Below, piece by piece: positions 11,558 to 22,609 of a stretch of 64,000 nt of DNA. Within the stretch, counting starts at the first letter, position 1, and each line of letters starts with the position of its first letter. The notes under the pieces were generated by a model that had not been told where the DNA came from, did no database searches, and saw only the letters and a list, made by a program, of their open reading frames with translations. Source of the stretch: Bedellia somnulentella (taxonomy: Eukaryota; Arthropoda; Insecta; Lepidoptera; Bedelliidae). The DNA lies in contig OY755196.1 in assembly GCA_963576735.1 (NCBI GenBank), positions 5,995,912 through 6,059,911 on the forward strand, written 5' to 3'. A program made the position numbers and the translations under genes.

Positions 11558-12313
11558 GAAACTATTGGTACGTACCTAGGTGCGTAAATAAACACTCAAA
11601 GGACGCAACTGCTCGATACTAAACACTTCATGCACAAAGCACGTGCGCAAGTGCGGCGGGCGATGCAACGGTGGCGGGGGTAGCGAGATAGTTGAGCTAC
11701 TCTTGCGCTAGGTGTGAGAACAGAGTGTGAAGGAAAAGGATAGCAAACATTCGCTCCGCATCGGCGCGGCGCATCGCGTGAGACACACACAACCTACGCC
11801 TCAAACATATTACATGAAATAAAGCGCGCGCAATTTTAAACTAATCACAGCACAACGAGTGGCCTCAAAATGCCTCCGGGCCGTATCTTTGACATGCCTG
11901 CTCTATAGTTTAGTTTCGGTACTGGAACAGGTATCCCAGTTATAATGTTTTTCATTCTCAAAAAATCCAGTTCTTTAATTTTGTCATCAAAACTCGGTTC
12001 TATAATTGATAGTATATTGTCCTTTTGTAAAAACTACTTAACACATGTCGCCCAAGTATGGTCGGGGAGAACCATGTTGAAGTTTATATGATGAAGAACA
12101 ATCCTCAAATGAGTAGAAATCATTAACATCCATGACTTTGACAACTATCTTTCGATGGGTGCCTGTAACAACATGACGGAAGTCTTCAAAGTCATAGATT
12201 TTTTTCTTTCTTTTCATGGAAAGCTCCACTTGGTGGTGAAATTCGTCGGCTGACATATATGTGTGTCCAACCTCCAAATATTTTAAGCTAACTTCCCTCG
12301 AGTTTATTAAATA

Positions 12314-12573
12314 CATATACATACATACATATACTCACGGCTATAAATCCCTAGAAGCGGTAGCCAGAGCTACGGAATTCGAAATTCCGCAGCACGTTTG
12401 GAAAGTTGAGTGGGGAAAAGATGATATAATAAAGGTTCTTGGTGATGGGTCCCCAACCGCATCGCCCAAAAATCCCTTAAAAGCCCCAATACCGTTAGTC
12501 GCCTCTTACGTACACCCACCGGAAGAAATGGGGTAGTGCTATTCTAAGCCGACACTACACAGCAAAATAAGGG
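12314..12573 (+). mobile_element. Repeat R1 inserted in the DUF7869-type gene
   Basis: A nearly full R1 copy is bounded by TTAAATA (12307-12313 and 12574-12580). The host protein reads through (QNKNWVSY on one side, LINSREVSLKYLE on the other), which identifies the insertion point. Confidence 0.85.
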
Positions 12574-12794
12574 TTAAATATAAAAGAAATTAATATGATA
12601 CCCAATTTTTATTCTGGGCAGCACAATTATCCATCCAGAGTGTAATGTGCTCGACGTCCCTATGATGTAAAAAGAAAGCCCGAAAACAATTAACTATATC
12701 ATCTTTCTTTCGGCCTTGAATTGCTTCTAGACTTGCGCGTTCTGTGTCCGGAGAAGGAAAAGAATGATATGTATACTTTCGACTACCGGAACTA

Positions 12795-13405
12795 TATCAC
12801 TCCTTTAGTTCACTAGTTCCAATTAGCTCCGGGGCTTCCTAAATACTTCCAACTCCATTTCGTACCGCCGTTACGGATCATTTCGAAATGTACGTTTATT
12901 TTTGTAGTTCTGTTATTTGTCATTTGATTTTATTACTATTATGTGATAAGCGACATTTGTATTGTAATTTTAAGTAAATGATATTATTATCTTGTTAAAC
13001 CAACTTATGGCTATATTGTAAATAACCATTTATAAAAATTCACGCTATATTTTTAACTAAAGCTGGCTCGGATATAAAACAAAAATTATCCAATCGTATT
13101 TACTTCGTTTGAGATAAAGTCTACTTTACTTTAACTTTCCTAGTTGATATTGCATTCGTTTTCATTTCAAGGACGAAATAAAAAGGAACTAAATTCGGAG
13201 CTATTCATTACCATGGACAAAATCATAATAGTCTTTATGTGGACGGCTTAAAGTTGTCTTTCACTTAGCTTCCGTCGGAGCTAAACTAAACAGTTGGATC
13301 ATAGAGTTCAATGGAAGTGTGGAACTAAGGAGTGATTCGAGGGCGCTTGGAACGAGTGAGATGTTTAGTACCGGGAGTGGAAGCGTATCATTTGATTGAC
13401 TCGTT
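12795..13405. mobile_element. 611-bp unclassified insertion with 9-bp target duplication
   Basis: CCGGAACTA flanks the insert exactly (12786-12794, 13406-13414). Omitting the insert and one copy joins WHEAIRLG to SSGSRKYTYH in frame. The insert contains inverted copies of ATCACTCCTTAGTTC (12799 and about 13322) and several GGAAC/GTTCC motifs, but no ORF. A 9-bp duplication suggests a MULE-like or unknown DNA element; no perfect terminal repeat is visible. Confidence 0.65.
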
Positions 13406-14130
13406 CCGGAACTACCCAAGTCTAATTGCTTCGTGCCATATGCAAGCAAATATATCTCCTTTATTGAGCTTTTTATCTCCTAGAGGAACAAAGCTCTCGT
13501 TGAAAAGGATAAGTCTTGGGCAGAATATCGAATTCAAAAGTGGGAGCATGATAACTTCTTCCAAATCGACAGAGTAATAAATGGAGTTACTGTTTGGATG
13601 ATTGTTCATTTGAAGAGTCTTATCATCAGTATACCTTTGCCTAGCTAAATTATAGCGACGGGAATGTATTTAATATTGCTTACAATCAGTGCAAGAACGG
13701 TGTCTTATTTCACGATTTTGATTATGAATTTTATATTTTTCACACTCCTCATTCCCCAGTTTCGCAAAAAATATGTTTTCCGATTTAATAACTTTCCTGT
13801 AGTGATCATATGATACATGCCATTGATGTGAAGGATCTTGAGGTATACTAAATTTCTCACAATAGTCTTTGTAAAATCGTTTGCAATAGAATCCAACAAT
13901 CATGTAAACAAATATGGCGGACTGACATTGACAGCGTATTGTTTATGCCCATAGTGATGTCATAGTGTTCTAATTTAATTTTAATTAAATTTATTTTTCT
14001 AATTATTTTAATTTTAAGTCATAGACTATGGCCCATAGTAGGATAGGTACTGAAATAAAACTGACTAAATAGATTAAATATATAAGCTATAGACTATAAA
14101 ATAAAACTGATTATATAAAAAAAGTGTTTA

Positions 14131-15961
14131 TTAAAACAAATTTAAATCTTCGTCATCATCACTATCAGAAGTGTCGCCGGTGACCGTAATTATAAATGGA
14201 ACCACTGTGTCATCGCTTGCCGTGTCTAAAATGCCGTCGAGCTTTTTCATTTCTTCCTCTTCCTTTAGGACGTGACTTACGCATTTCGACCATTTTTCGG
14301 CTCCGATTCTCGCCAACCCTTCATTCAATAAAGTTTTTATTTCCGCCATTTTAAAAGATTTGTTATTTCTCCCAACATGCGACTTAACCTGTGCCCAAAT
14401 GAGCTCAATTGGGTTGAGTTCGCAGTGGTAGGGAGGAAGGCGAAGCACAGTTATTCCTTTCGATGCGGCGAGCTCGTCAACGTATTTTGTAACATTATTT
14501 TTTTATCAAATTTTGTGAGTAACTGTGCTTTTATTTCACTTGTTTCAAAAGCTATATTTTTGCTACGTAACCATTCTTGTATAGCATCCTTCCTCCAGCT
14601 CATGTTGGGCACTCGTTCGAGTTGGCGAGAATGGTATGGAGCATTATCCATTACAATTACAGATCCCGGCAGAATTTTGTCTAAAACCATCTTAAACCTG
14701 AAACAAAAAAGATAATTTTCTGTCATAATCATAATGTAATTTTATATTTAATAATATTAATTTTATATAGTGTAATCATAAATATACAAAAATACACAAA
14801 TGAAACCTTACCATTTCTCAAAATTATGAGCATCCATTTCCCCGTGATAATCGCCATCTGACTTTTTTGCTTCAAAAACCCAATCTGCGCCTTCTAAAAA
14901 ACCATCTTCATTGCCTATATGTGTGATAATCAGCCTCTTTCCTTTCTGAGGATTTTTTAAGCCACTTGAAAGGCCTCCCAAGAATGCCTGTCTACTACTC
15001 TTGATGTCATCATCCAACCACACATAATTGCAGGTGTGCCCTAAGTAAAAAAAAGTTTTAAATACATAATTGTGTCAATAAAAACATTATTTATATTTAA
15101 AATTAAGCAAACATGTAACCCATCACAATTTAAAATAATGTGTGAAATAAGTATCTTATCTATTACCATTATTTTCAAACAAACGTTTTTAAGCAACCTG
15201 CGGAACACAAAAAAAAATTAAGCATTTAAATAAATGAAAAGCTCTCACCCTCATTAAGCCATGTTTCATCCAAATAATAAATCTATTTATTTTGCTTTCT
15301 GTATTCATTGATTTTCAACAAATAATTCACCCTCCAAATTTGTAAGTCAGGTCTATCTAGCAAAATGCTTTTTCTTGATCGCTTGCTGTAAGTGAAGTTT
15401 AATTTCTTCAATATTCTATACATTGTACCGAATGTATAATTTGGTAGGCTGTCATCTTCATTGACTGCTGTCAAAATTTTGGAAATGGTTGGCAATTCCC
15501 CATCAAAGTAAAATTTATGAACCTTTCTTCTTATTGCAGATAAGATAAAATCATCTAACTTATCAATTATGGCTCCATTTGCAGGTCTCTCCTATAAAAC
15601 AGACAGAGAATACTAAATGGCACAAATCATAACATAACAAATAAAGTAAAGCTCAAAAGAGTAAAAAAAAGGCTGGCTAAGTTAATATTATAAATACCTT
15701 AGGCTGGGGTACTTCTTGATTTTGTGTGTAATGTTTCATTACGTCACGAACAATATATTCTGAGACGTCCATTATTTTTGAGGTGGTTTTATATAATTCC
15801 ATTTTTGAAGGGTATGTAGGAGAGGTTTTCTCCAAGTGATTATAAATATTCACCAAAAATTTTTTCTCCCTTTGCGATAACTGTTTTTTAACAGCCAATT
15901 TTGGTTTTTTGACCGGCGGCGGCGGAGCAGTCCCCGACGAACCTGGCTGCGGCTCGCTCAT
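14131..15961 (-). pseudogene. Four-exon DDE transposase-like gene (IS630/Tc1-like)
   Basis: Exons are 15698-15961, 15249-15591, 14812-15040 and 14131-14697, each with GT/AG borders. The start is MSEPQPGSSG, followed by a helix-turn-helix-like region. The catalytic motifs are YYLDETWLNEG at the exon 2-3 join, VIVMDNAPYHS and LPPYHCELNPIELIWAQVKS, giving a D, D, E triad of the IS630/Tc1 superfamily. The protein ends in an acidic tail. Two lesions are visible: an in-frame TAG at 15283-15285 just before the first catalytic motif, and a one-base shift in the A-run near 14500 in exon 4. Similar spliced genes are common multi-copy sequences in insects. No TIRs were found. Confidence 0.75.
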
Positions 15962-16009
15962 TATAACCTTAAAAACAAATATAATTTTACACACATACAT
16001 TTCAGTAAT

Positions 16010-16789
16010 TGTGATCTATTCAAATAATTAGTTACGAGGGCAATACAATATTAAATTGCGTCTAATAGATTTCCGTTGTAGGTAATAGATCTAAATCATT
16101 CTTACCTCCTGATTACTCCTTGAGAAAAAATACCAATCGTATGCTATATCAAAGTCCGTGATGCCGTGCAAAGGTTGTCGTTCCAAGAAAAATATGTCCA
16201 GCCAAATCGTAAAGCAAAACCAAAGTCCAAAATGAGAATGCAAAGTCGTAGAAATCGGAAACAGAAAACACTAATGCACAGCGAACCCACAGAACTGTGA
16301 ATGACAATTCTAACAAAATGGCCTACTGAAAATTTTTAAAAACTAACCATTATTTTTATGGCTTAGGATACAATCCGTTTTGGTTAATTATATTAAGCTC
16401 TTAAAAAAATTTTTTATTGTATTCAAATAATATTAAATTAAAATAATTTATTGAATTAAAAATAAAAGATAACTTCAGATTACGAACAACACTTACTTTT
16501 CAATGACTTATAGAGTTCGATGAGTAAAAAACTAAGATGACGGCTTGTCAAATACTTCGAAATTTTTACGTTGCAAATGTTTTAACAAATTTAACTTATA
16601 AATACAAGTTAAATCGTGTTGAAGATAATGTGAAAACAATGGTGCGTTCGTTGAAATCAGACTATGTTCATAATTGATCGTCAAATGTATGTGATTACGG
16701 AGTAATCGTGACAATTTGGTTTGTTTTCATGATTGTTAGATTCTATTTCTATTGCAAACGACTTTATGGTAGTGTATGTATGAATGTTT
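16010..16789. other. No gene seen
   Basis: AT-rich sequence between the DDE pseudogene and the viral fragment. Short frames here (for example 16532-16714) have no recognisable content. 13904-14130 is similar. Confidence 0.5.
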
Positions 16790-17500
16790 TTATTTGTATT
16801 TTTCCGTTAGCTGCATTGTCGTTTGGCCTATCTTTTTTATAGGTACATAATGAACTTTTAATATGAAAGTTAAACATTTTCCTGAAATTAAAATGCTTTT
16901 TTGCATATCATTATCTATACCTTGTGCTATTACGGCCGGTGATGGTCCTAATCCTTCGCTATTCATTATTTCTTTTGTTAGTGATATTGCCGATTGTAAT
17001 AAATCTACTTCTGGTGTTTTTGGATCGTTTATTGCTTCTTTTAAATCTTGTATTAATTCTTTTACCTCTTGTTTCGTCGGTTCTTGTGGTTTTTTTTGTT
17101 TTACTTTTTCTTCGTCAGCCCTAAATCTTGGATATATTGTTCCCAATGTTTCTCCTAAGTATTTTGTTCCAATACCAGCTAATGCTGCGTATTTAGCTGC
17201 TCTGTTGTATTTTGATGTAGAATGATATTTGTATACTTTTCTTAAGAATCTTGAGTCATATACTCCTATTTTTTTATGTGCTCTATTTTTGCTAATATTG
17301 GATCTTTTCCTTCTGCTATCTCTTTTACATATGTTTTTTGTGCTTCTTCGTATGATAAATCGTGTTCGTACGCTATTCGCTCAAGTTCGTTTGTCGGTTC
17401 TCCCAAATCAATGATGTTACCTGGTCCTAAGTATTTATATCCTAGAAGTGTAAAACCTGTACTACTTGTCTGTTCGGCTTTCTCGGCGATACTAACTACT
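16790..17500 (-). pseudogene. Endogenous densovirus VP fragment with phospholipase A2 domain
   Basis: The minus strand from about 17500 encodes the parvoviral VP1 phospholipase A2 region. The calcium-loop motif YLGPGN and the catalytic HD in EHDLSYEEA are both readable (about 17350-17430). The next segment (17146-16790) opens TIYPRFRADEEKVKQKKPQE and is hydrophilic. In the virus family this domain acts during cell entry. The copy is a fragment: the capsid jelly-roll part is missing and the reading frame changes near 17220. It lies downstream of the NS fragment on the same strand, the monosense order of several insect densoviruses. It is a fossil and is described only as such. Confidence 0.8.
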
Positions 17501-18270
17501 ACTCGGTTGTCATGCTACCCTAGTACTTTGCGCCCTTATTGAATGAATCATGACGCAACATGTTTGAACATGTTTAATGAAACAACTTTGTGTGTGTATG
17601 TATGTTTATTGAATTATATACCTTATTATTTACATTATTAGTATTAACTTACAATGAAACTGTATGTAGTGCCTTTAACAACTAATTTACAATTAACTTA
17701 TATTTAATAGTACACTTCCCTACTTGGGAATAATGTTGATTCAAGCGCATCTACTTCCTTTTCCCATACAAACGGGTTTAATTTGAAGTATCCTGTTGGA
17801 CAATAAAATTGATCTTGTATTGTTCTTGTTTCTATCGCCTCTCTTGTTTGACTTACTGTTACATATTCATCAATCATATAGTTGCTTGCCGTATATAGTA
17901 TACAATTCTGTATGTCTTGTCTATCTTTATATTTTATATCAGTTGACATTGGTTGTCTTGCTGCCAATAACTTCCATTGTTCGAATTGATTGTCTGTTAA
18001 TTTGCATTCATCCATGAAACATGCATTTTTATGTAAAGGTGTGTCCAAACATAGCGCGGCAGCAACATGCGGCATGTCCAGGAAACAATTCTGCTGCGCT
18101 CTAGTTTGGACTATCCTACGAATCTTTACGCGGCATAGTGGCGCGGCATAGTCGCGCGGCAGATGCGGGACACACCCCGCATTTGAATTCAGTCTGAACC
18201 AAAACTACAATGAAGGCGGAATGAACTACAATGAACTCATAAGACTTTAAATAACCTAAAAATGATTTAA

Positions 18271-21200
18271 CCCTTAATAGAACCTGAGCCTGTGAGTGTT
18301 TGTTTTGCAAACAAACATTGATTTCCGGGTAAAAAAAGGTCACTTAATTCATTTTTCTAAATGTAATTTATAAGGGTTGAATTTAAGGGGTAGTTTTTCC
18401 GGTGGTAAATAATTTACCATTGCCCGTTGACAACTTCATAATTTCGCGAAGTGGTGGTAAAATAGTTACCATTTTGCCCCTTCTGATGCATATTTTAAGA
18501 CTAGTGATTTCATCTGTATGTTGTCATACATTTTTTAAAATTAAATCTGTGTATTCACTTTATTTTATTTTTTATTATTATTAATACTTTTGAATTAAGT
18601 TGAATTATTTCGTTGAAAACTAGTTAGTTTTCTATTTATGTATGTAAGTACCTATATTGTTGATTAACTCAAAAACCACTGAACCGATTTAGTTGTGCAG
18701 TGTGGCATTCTAATAAGGAAAATATAATTGTTAAAACATTTATTAATAATAGCCATATGCAAGCTTAAAAACTTAAAACACTTAAATAAAAGGACGTTTC
18801 GTGTTTTAATTTATTCCATACTGCCTCATTCGGCTGTATGAAATAATTTAAAACATGACTTAGCACAAAGTGCAACTCCGCACATGCTGCAATGAATTTT
18901 TGTCCGTTTTTGTTGTTTCTTAGTACTACAAAATCGACACCTTTTATAGGTGTCCATTTCTTCGGGCCAGTGAACGCCAACGTTCATAAGACGAATTTCG
19001 TCGGGGACACCAAAGTTTCCGCCTTTTTTATTTTTGAAGACAACGGGTCGGTTTTTCTTGCTTATAAAGTTATCAACCAATTGCCGAGCTAACTTCAATC
19101 GGAAATCTCTATGTGAACTATTTGTGACCACATGTGTACAATTGTATGTGATATATGCATTTATTACAGCAGAGTCGAACATAAATATAAAAAGCCTCAT
19201 CCAAAATTTACTCGATTTTCTATCTATGGGGTAAGAGGAACGAAAATGATCAAAATGATCGACCCCGCCCATAGTAAGTGTGTATGATGCGATTGCTTTC
19301 GGGCAAAGCACTTCTTGTTTTGTACCATCCTTTTGGGTTCTTTTTACATAAACTGTATCTCGTGGATGATGAGCTGTGGTAAGTAAAGTGACGTCTCTAG
19401 TATCATGCCATTTTATGGCTGTAAGTGGCCCAGATGAAATAGACGCAAATTGGTGTTTATCAAGGCGTAAACTTTTTGGTTGCGTTTTTTTGAGTATAGT
19501 AGGAAGGTCTTTTCGGTCACTCCTTACAGTTCCCACAGCGTAAATATTCTTTTCGTACAGATCATCCATCAGGTCACAACTAGTGAAGAAGTTGTCAAAA
19601 GCAACTAAGGTATTAGGGCGAAGCTCATTGCATAGTCCCATAACTACATTGTAACCTAGTCCTTGCTCAACACTATCACCTTTACCTGTATAGATTTGGA
19701 ACTGGTACATATATCCTGTCACTGAGTCGCATCTTGCCCATATCTTAAACCCCCTTTTAATGGGTTTTTTTGGCATGTATTGTTTAAGGCAACTGCCACC
19801 TTTAAACTTAACCATGCATTCATCGATGGACTGTTTGCTAGAATTGTCCATGGCATTTTTAAAATCCTTATTTAGTTCTGTTATTAATGGCCGCAGTTTG
19901 TACAATCTATCAAAATCAGGCGAACCTCTGGCTGGTTCCGTCGTGTTATCATTAAGATGTAGATTTTCGGTTATCTTTTTAAAACTCTTAATCGAAAAGA
20001 GTCTAGAAATTTCCTGATTGTTGTAAAATGGATCATTAGACCAGTACAATTGCATGTCTGGCAGTGGGTTGAGACCCATCATTATCAGGATTCCTAAATA
20101 TGCACGAATTTCTTCATCGGTTACTGGAGTCCAGTGTTTACTATTTTTCGGCTGTGCGTATCTGTTTGTTTGTTCGGTTATGATGCCAATAACATAGTCC
20201 GATAAAAAAGATTGAAAAATTTTAAGTGGTTGTGTTTTATGCGTATAAAGAGTACGCGGTACTGCTCTTTTATCGAATGATGGAACTGAATAAGGTTCAT
20301 CTATAACTTGCCAGTTGCGCGGCGTAGAGCGATTTCGGCGAGAAACTATTGGTGGTTCTGGAAAACCAAACGAATGAAGATTCTGCTCATCTTCAATGAA
20401 ACTTTCTTCCTGTATTAAAGACTGTAAAGGAGTAATAGAATGATTTTGACTTTGTGTAGCTGTAGTTAAATTATCAGTGAGATCCAGACCAGCAATAAGA
20501 GTGTCACTTGGGTCGCTCAGTAGTGGATTATCATGCTCTATCGCGCGCAACAGAGATGATGTCGAACTATGTCGAGTTAATGTAGTCACACTGCCTTGAT
20601 CAGGGGCATCAGAAAAGCTAGGATCAGATATGGCAGTAGCTGTAATTACACTGTCTTGATCAGGGGCAACAGAAGAGCAAGGGTCAGAATAACTAGTAGC
20701 GGCTTTCCTCTTGCGCGTAGTCAAGGTGCTACATGACGGCTCCAAAATAGAAACAAGAGACTGAGTCGTTTGCACGGTAGTTTCTTTCTGCTGTAGAATT
20801 TCTTCATCTCGCTCATCTGTCCCGAACATTTCGTTTAATCTTTTTTCTATTAAATCTTGCTCTGGTAACGATTCATAATTGTCCATAGGACTACTCACAA
20901 ACTCACCCCAGCATGGATCATTTTCATCATCGCAATCAGACAAATCGGACAAATCTTCTATATTCTCCACAGCGTTTTGAAGTTCTTTGCTGCTTAAATA
21001 AAAAGGTCTTCCGTGTTTCTTCGACATAACTGATTTTCTGTAAAAGATACAAGAAAAGTGTCACAACATTAAACTTAAAAAAATTAAACAAACTGATTTT
21101 TATATATAGTGGTACCTACGATTTCTAGTAAGTGTAATCGGGCAATGGTAAATATTTTACCACTTAAAATACGATATCGAAAATGTACTAAAAATCGTTC

Positions 21201-21545
21201 CTGAAAGCTGCAAATACGTAAAATGAAAGAAAACATACTCTTTTTTATGAAGCTGAATCGTAAAATTACTTACCAGAATTATTGTAGAACAAATTTGCAC
21301 AAAATCCGCACTTAACCACAAAAACATTGAATTCTGCCACCAAAATTCGTTGGGTCGATTTTGAAAGTACCATAGATTGCCAAAAAGACTTTGACAACCT
21401 TTGAAGTGTCAAAATTATAACAGCAGATTTATTAAAAAATATAATGCCAACATTATAAAACATTTAGTGTTACCATTTTTGAAATATCTCAAATTTAGTA
21501 GAAAGCCAGGAAGTGGTAATATATATACCTTTACCTTATTAAGGG
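18271..21545 (-). mobile_element. Structurally complete piggyBac-superfamily transposon
   Basis: TTAA is duplicated at 18267-18270 and 21546-21549. The ends are CCCTTAATA (left) and TATTAAGGG (right), a perfect short TIR. Subterminal inverted blocks with TTTACC/GGTAAA are present near both ends: GGTAAATAATTTACCATTGC near 18403 and GCAATGGTAAATATTTTACC near 21143. Total length is 3275 bp with one uninterrupted transposase gene. Everything expected of an autonomous copy is visible. Confidence 0.92.
18826..21027 (-). CDS. piggyBac transposase, 733 aa, intact
   Basis: The start MSKKHGRPFY at 21027 is followed by an acidic disordered region (residues 20-80). A Ser/Asp-rich part follows with a tandem repeat of the SDPxxSxAPDQxSV type (about 114-149). 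The DDE domain (DDE_Tnp_1_7) spans about 260-650. The catalytic aspartates are visible: D402 in SIDECMVKFKG, D478 in VAFDNFFTS and D590 in GGVDHFD. A C-terminal cysteine-rich finger covers 697-730 (CRFC, CSMC, CAKSC, H), used for TIR binding and nuclear targeting. The length suits the superfamily (about 550-750 aa). No stop or frameshift is present. The protein is expected to excise and insert DNA precisely at TTAA. The 5' flank to 21545 presumably carries the promoter. Confidence 0.93.
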   Translation of the reverse strand: MSKKHGRPFYLSSKELQNAVENIEDLSDLSDCDDENDPCWGEFVSSPMDNYESLPEQDLIEKRLNEMFGTDERDEEILQQKETTVQTTQSLVSILEPSCSTLTTRKRKAATSYSDPCSSVAPDQDSVITATAISDPSFSDAPDQGSVTTLTRHSSTSSLLRAIEHDNPLLSDPSDTLIAGLDLTDNLTTATQSQNHSITPLQSLIQEESFIEDEQNLHSFGFPEPPIVSRRNRSTPRNWQVIDEPYSVPSFDKRAVPRTLYTHKTQPLKIFQSFLSDYVIGIITEQTNRYAQPKNSKHWTPVTDEEIRAYLGILIMMGLNPLPDMQLYWSNDPFYNNQEISRLFSIKSFKKITENLHLNDNTTEPARGSPDFDRLYKLRPLITELNKDFKNAMDNSSKQSIDECMVKFKGGSCLKQYMPKKPIKRGFKIWARCDSVTGYMYQFQIYTGKGDSVEQGLGYNVVMGLCNELRPNTLVAFDNFFTSCDLMDDLYEKNIYAVGTVRSDRKDLPTILKKTQPKSLRLDKHQFASISSGPLTAIKWHDTRDVTLLTTAHHPRDTVYVKRTQKDGTKQEVLCPKAIASYTLTMGGVDHFDHFRSSYPIDRKSSKFWMRLFIFMFDSAVINAYITYNCTHVVTNSSHRDFRLKLARQLVDNFISKKNRPVVFKNKKGGNFGVPDEIRLMNVGVHWPEEMDTYKRCRFCSTKKQQKRTKIHCSMCGVALCAKSCFKLFHTAE

Positions 21546-22132
21546 TTAAAAGCTAAAATCAAAAATGATTTAAAAGCTAAAATCAAAAGTTTTTGGCTAT
21601 TTCGTCCCAATGATCTTCGCGTATATTTTTATTGTGATGATCCTTATGACGAGGATCCCACAACTGGTTAAAAGAGCCATACATTTAAACCAGTCTGATT
21701 GACATTTCATTGTCCATTTTGCGTGTTGTATTGTATGTACCATAAGCACGCGCGCAACACTGAACACGTCCACACACGTTTATCGATGACCGATACTGAG
21801 CAACGTTTGCGCGCGGCGGTTGTACAAACATAGCGCGCCACACCGCGCGCGGCAGCCGCGCACACATGCCGCTCAATGTTTGGACACACCTTTATAAACT
21901 TGCAAAATTAAATGCATTTTGTGGTGTTAAACCGGTTAATCTTACATAGTTGTAATGCATAGCATCCACACTTTCCATTATCATTGTCTTTCCTGATCCC
22001 GGTGGTCCAGTGAAGAATAGATTGTTCTTTTTTTTCGTTTCATCCATCCATTCCATAAAAATGTTTCCTCGTACTGTTGGTAAATTCTTCTATATCGATG
22101 CTGTTTGTCATTAATAATGTTTCTAATTTTCC

Positions 22133-22609
22133 TACTCCTACACTACATTTATGAGAAATGATTATTATTATATTTAAATATTGTATGTACACATAAATTT
22201 TGGTTTATTATATTTAAAAAAACTAATACATCTCTATTGTGTTGCAATTAGCTGTTCATTTTATTAATTTAGTTTATCGTTTTACTTATTATGTTATTTT
22301 AAGAGGGTCATAAAATAAAATAATATTTAACACAGTTATACCATATATACTATATTAATTATAATTATTATCTATTACAATTAAAACTATTAATATTTAT
22401 TCTTTAAATTCTTACAGTGTGAAAATACTTAAAATAAAACTAAAATATTAGTTGTATGTTGTAACCGATTTGTGATTTTGCTGTTTCAAAGTGTGTAAAT
22501 TTAATTGTGTGTGTGTCATTTTAAATATATGAAAAATAAAATGTTAAGTTCAGTCGTGTCGACAAAGGGAGCGGCAGAATAACAGCGTCTGCATTTCATA
22601 GGGCAGGCA
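22133..22609. other. AT-rich stretch, no gene
   Basis: Very AT-rich DNA between the NS1 fragment and the next ORF. Nothing in it can be read as the missing NS1 N-terminus. Confidence 0.5.

Larger units (their letters stand above)
9404..11900 (-). mobile_element. hAT element inserted in the DUF7869-type gene
   Basis: The ends are CAGGGGTGTCAAAC (left) and, in reverse complement, CAGGCATGTCAAAG (right), a short hAT-type TIR. Flanks CTCTATAC (9396-9403) and CTCTATAG (11901-11908) match at 7 of 8 bases, the expected 8-bp duplication. The element is about 2.5 kb, carries one transposase gene and was itself hit by a SINE at 10989. Confidence 0.85.
9259..13903 (-). pseudogene. DUF7869-type protein gene split by three insertions
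   Basis: Five minus-strand pieces read in order as one protein. 13903-13670 gives IVGFYCKRFYKDYCEKFSIP and CEKYKIHNQN. 13610-13415 gives SVDLEEVIMLPLLNS and WHEAIRLG. 12785-12581 gives ITLWMDNCAAQNKNW. 12306-11909 gives SLKYLEVGHTYMSADEFHHQ. 9395-9259 gives FWYNLPVDDGAVNLITEYDE and a stop. I recognise the insect family with the DUF7869 domain, whose function is unknown and which is often scattered in copies. The gaps are exactly a 611-bp insert, an R1 repeat and a hAT element, each bounded by duplicated target bases; skipping them keeps the protein colinear. Several in-frame stops show that it is dead. The 5' end is not defined. Confidence 0.75.
18038..21890. mobile_element. Non-autonomous TIR element inserted in the NS1 fragment
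   Basis: The ends are GGTGTGTCCAAACATAGCGC at 18038 and, in reverse complement from 21890, GGTGTGTCCAAACATTGAGC, imperfect TIRs of about 25 bp. Without the internal piggyBac the element is about 580 bp and non-coding, with CG-rich subterminal regions. The flanks allow a target duplication of at most 4 bp (TTTA, TTA or TA); a 3-bp one would fit PIF/Harbinger. The superfamily is unresolved. Confidence 0.7.
17704..22132 (-). pseudogene. Endogenous densovirus NS1 helicase fragment, interrupted
   Basis: Two minus-strand pieces, 22090-21891 and 18037-17704, belong to one parvoviral NS1 superfamily-3 helicase. The first piece has the Walker A motif (GPPGSGKT); the second has the acidic Walker B motif (FMDEC) and the downstream ILYTASNYMID block before a stop at 17704. 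Between them sits a 3.85-kb TIR element. The N-terminal nickase domain is not detectable, so it was never included, has decayed or was lost. Together with the VP fragment this is an endogenous viral element from an insect densovirus; the genus is not resolved. Confidence 0.85.

Noticed and set aside
16863..17542. Overlapping plus-strand frames rich in Phe/Leu/Val
   Set aside because: Antisense shadows of the densovirus VP fragment.
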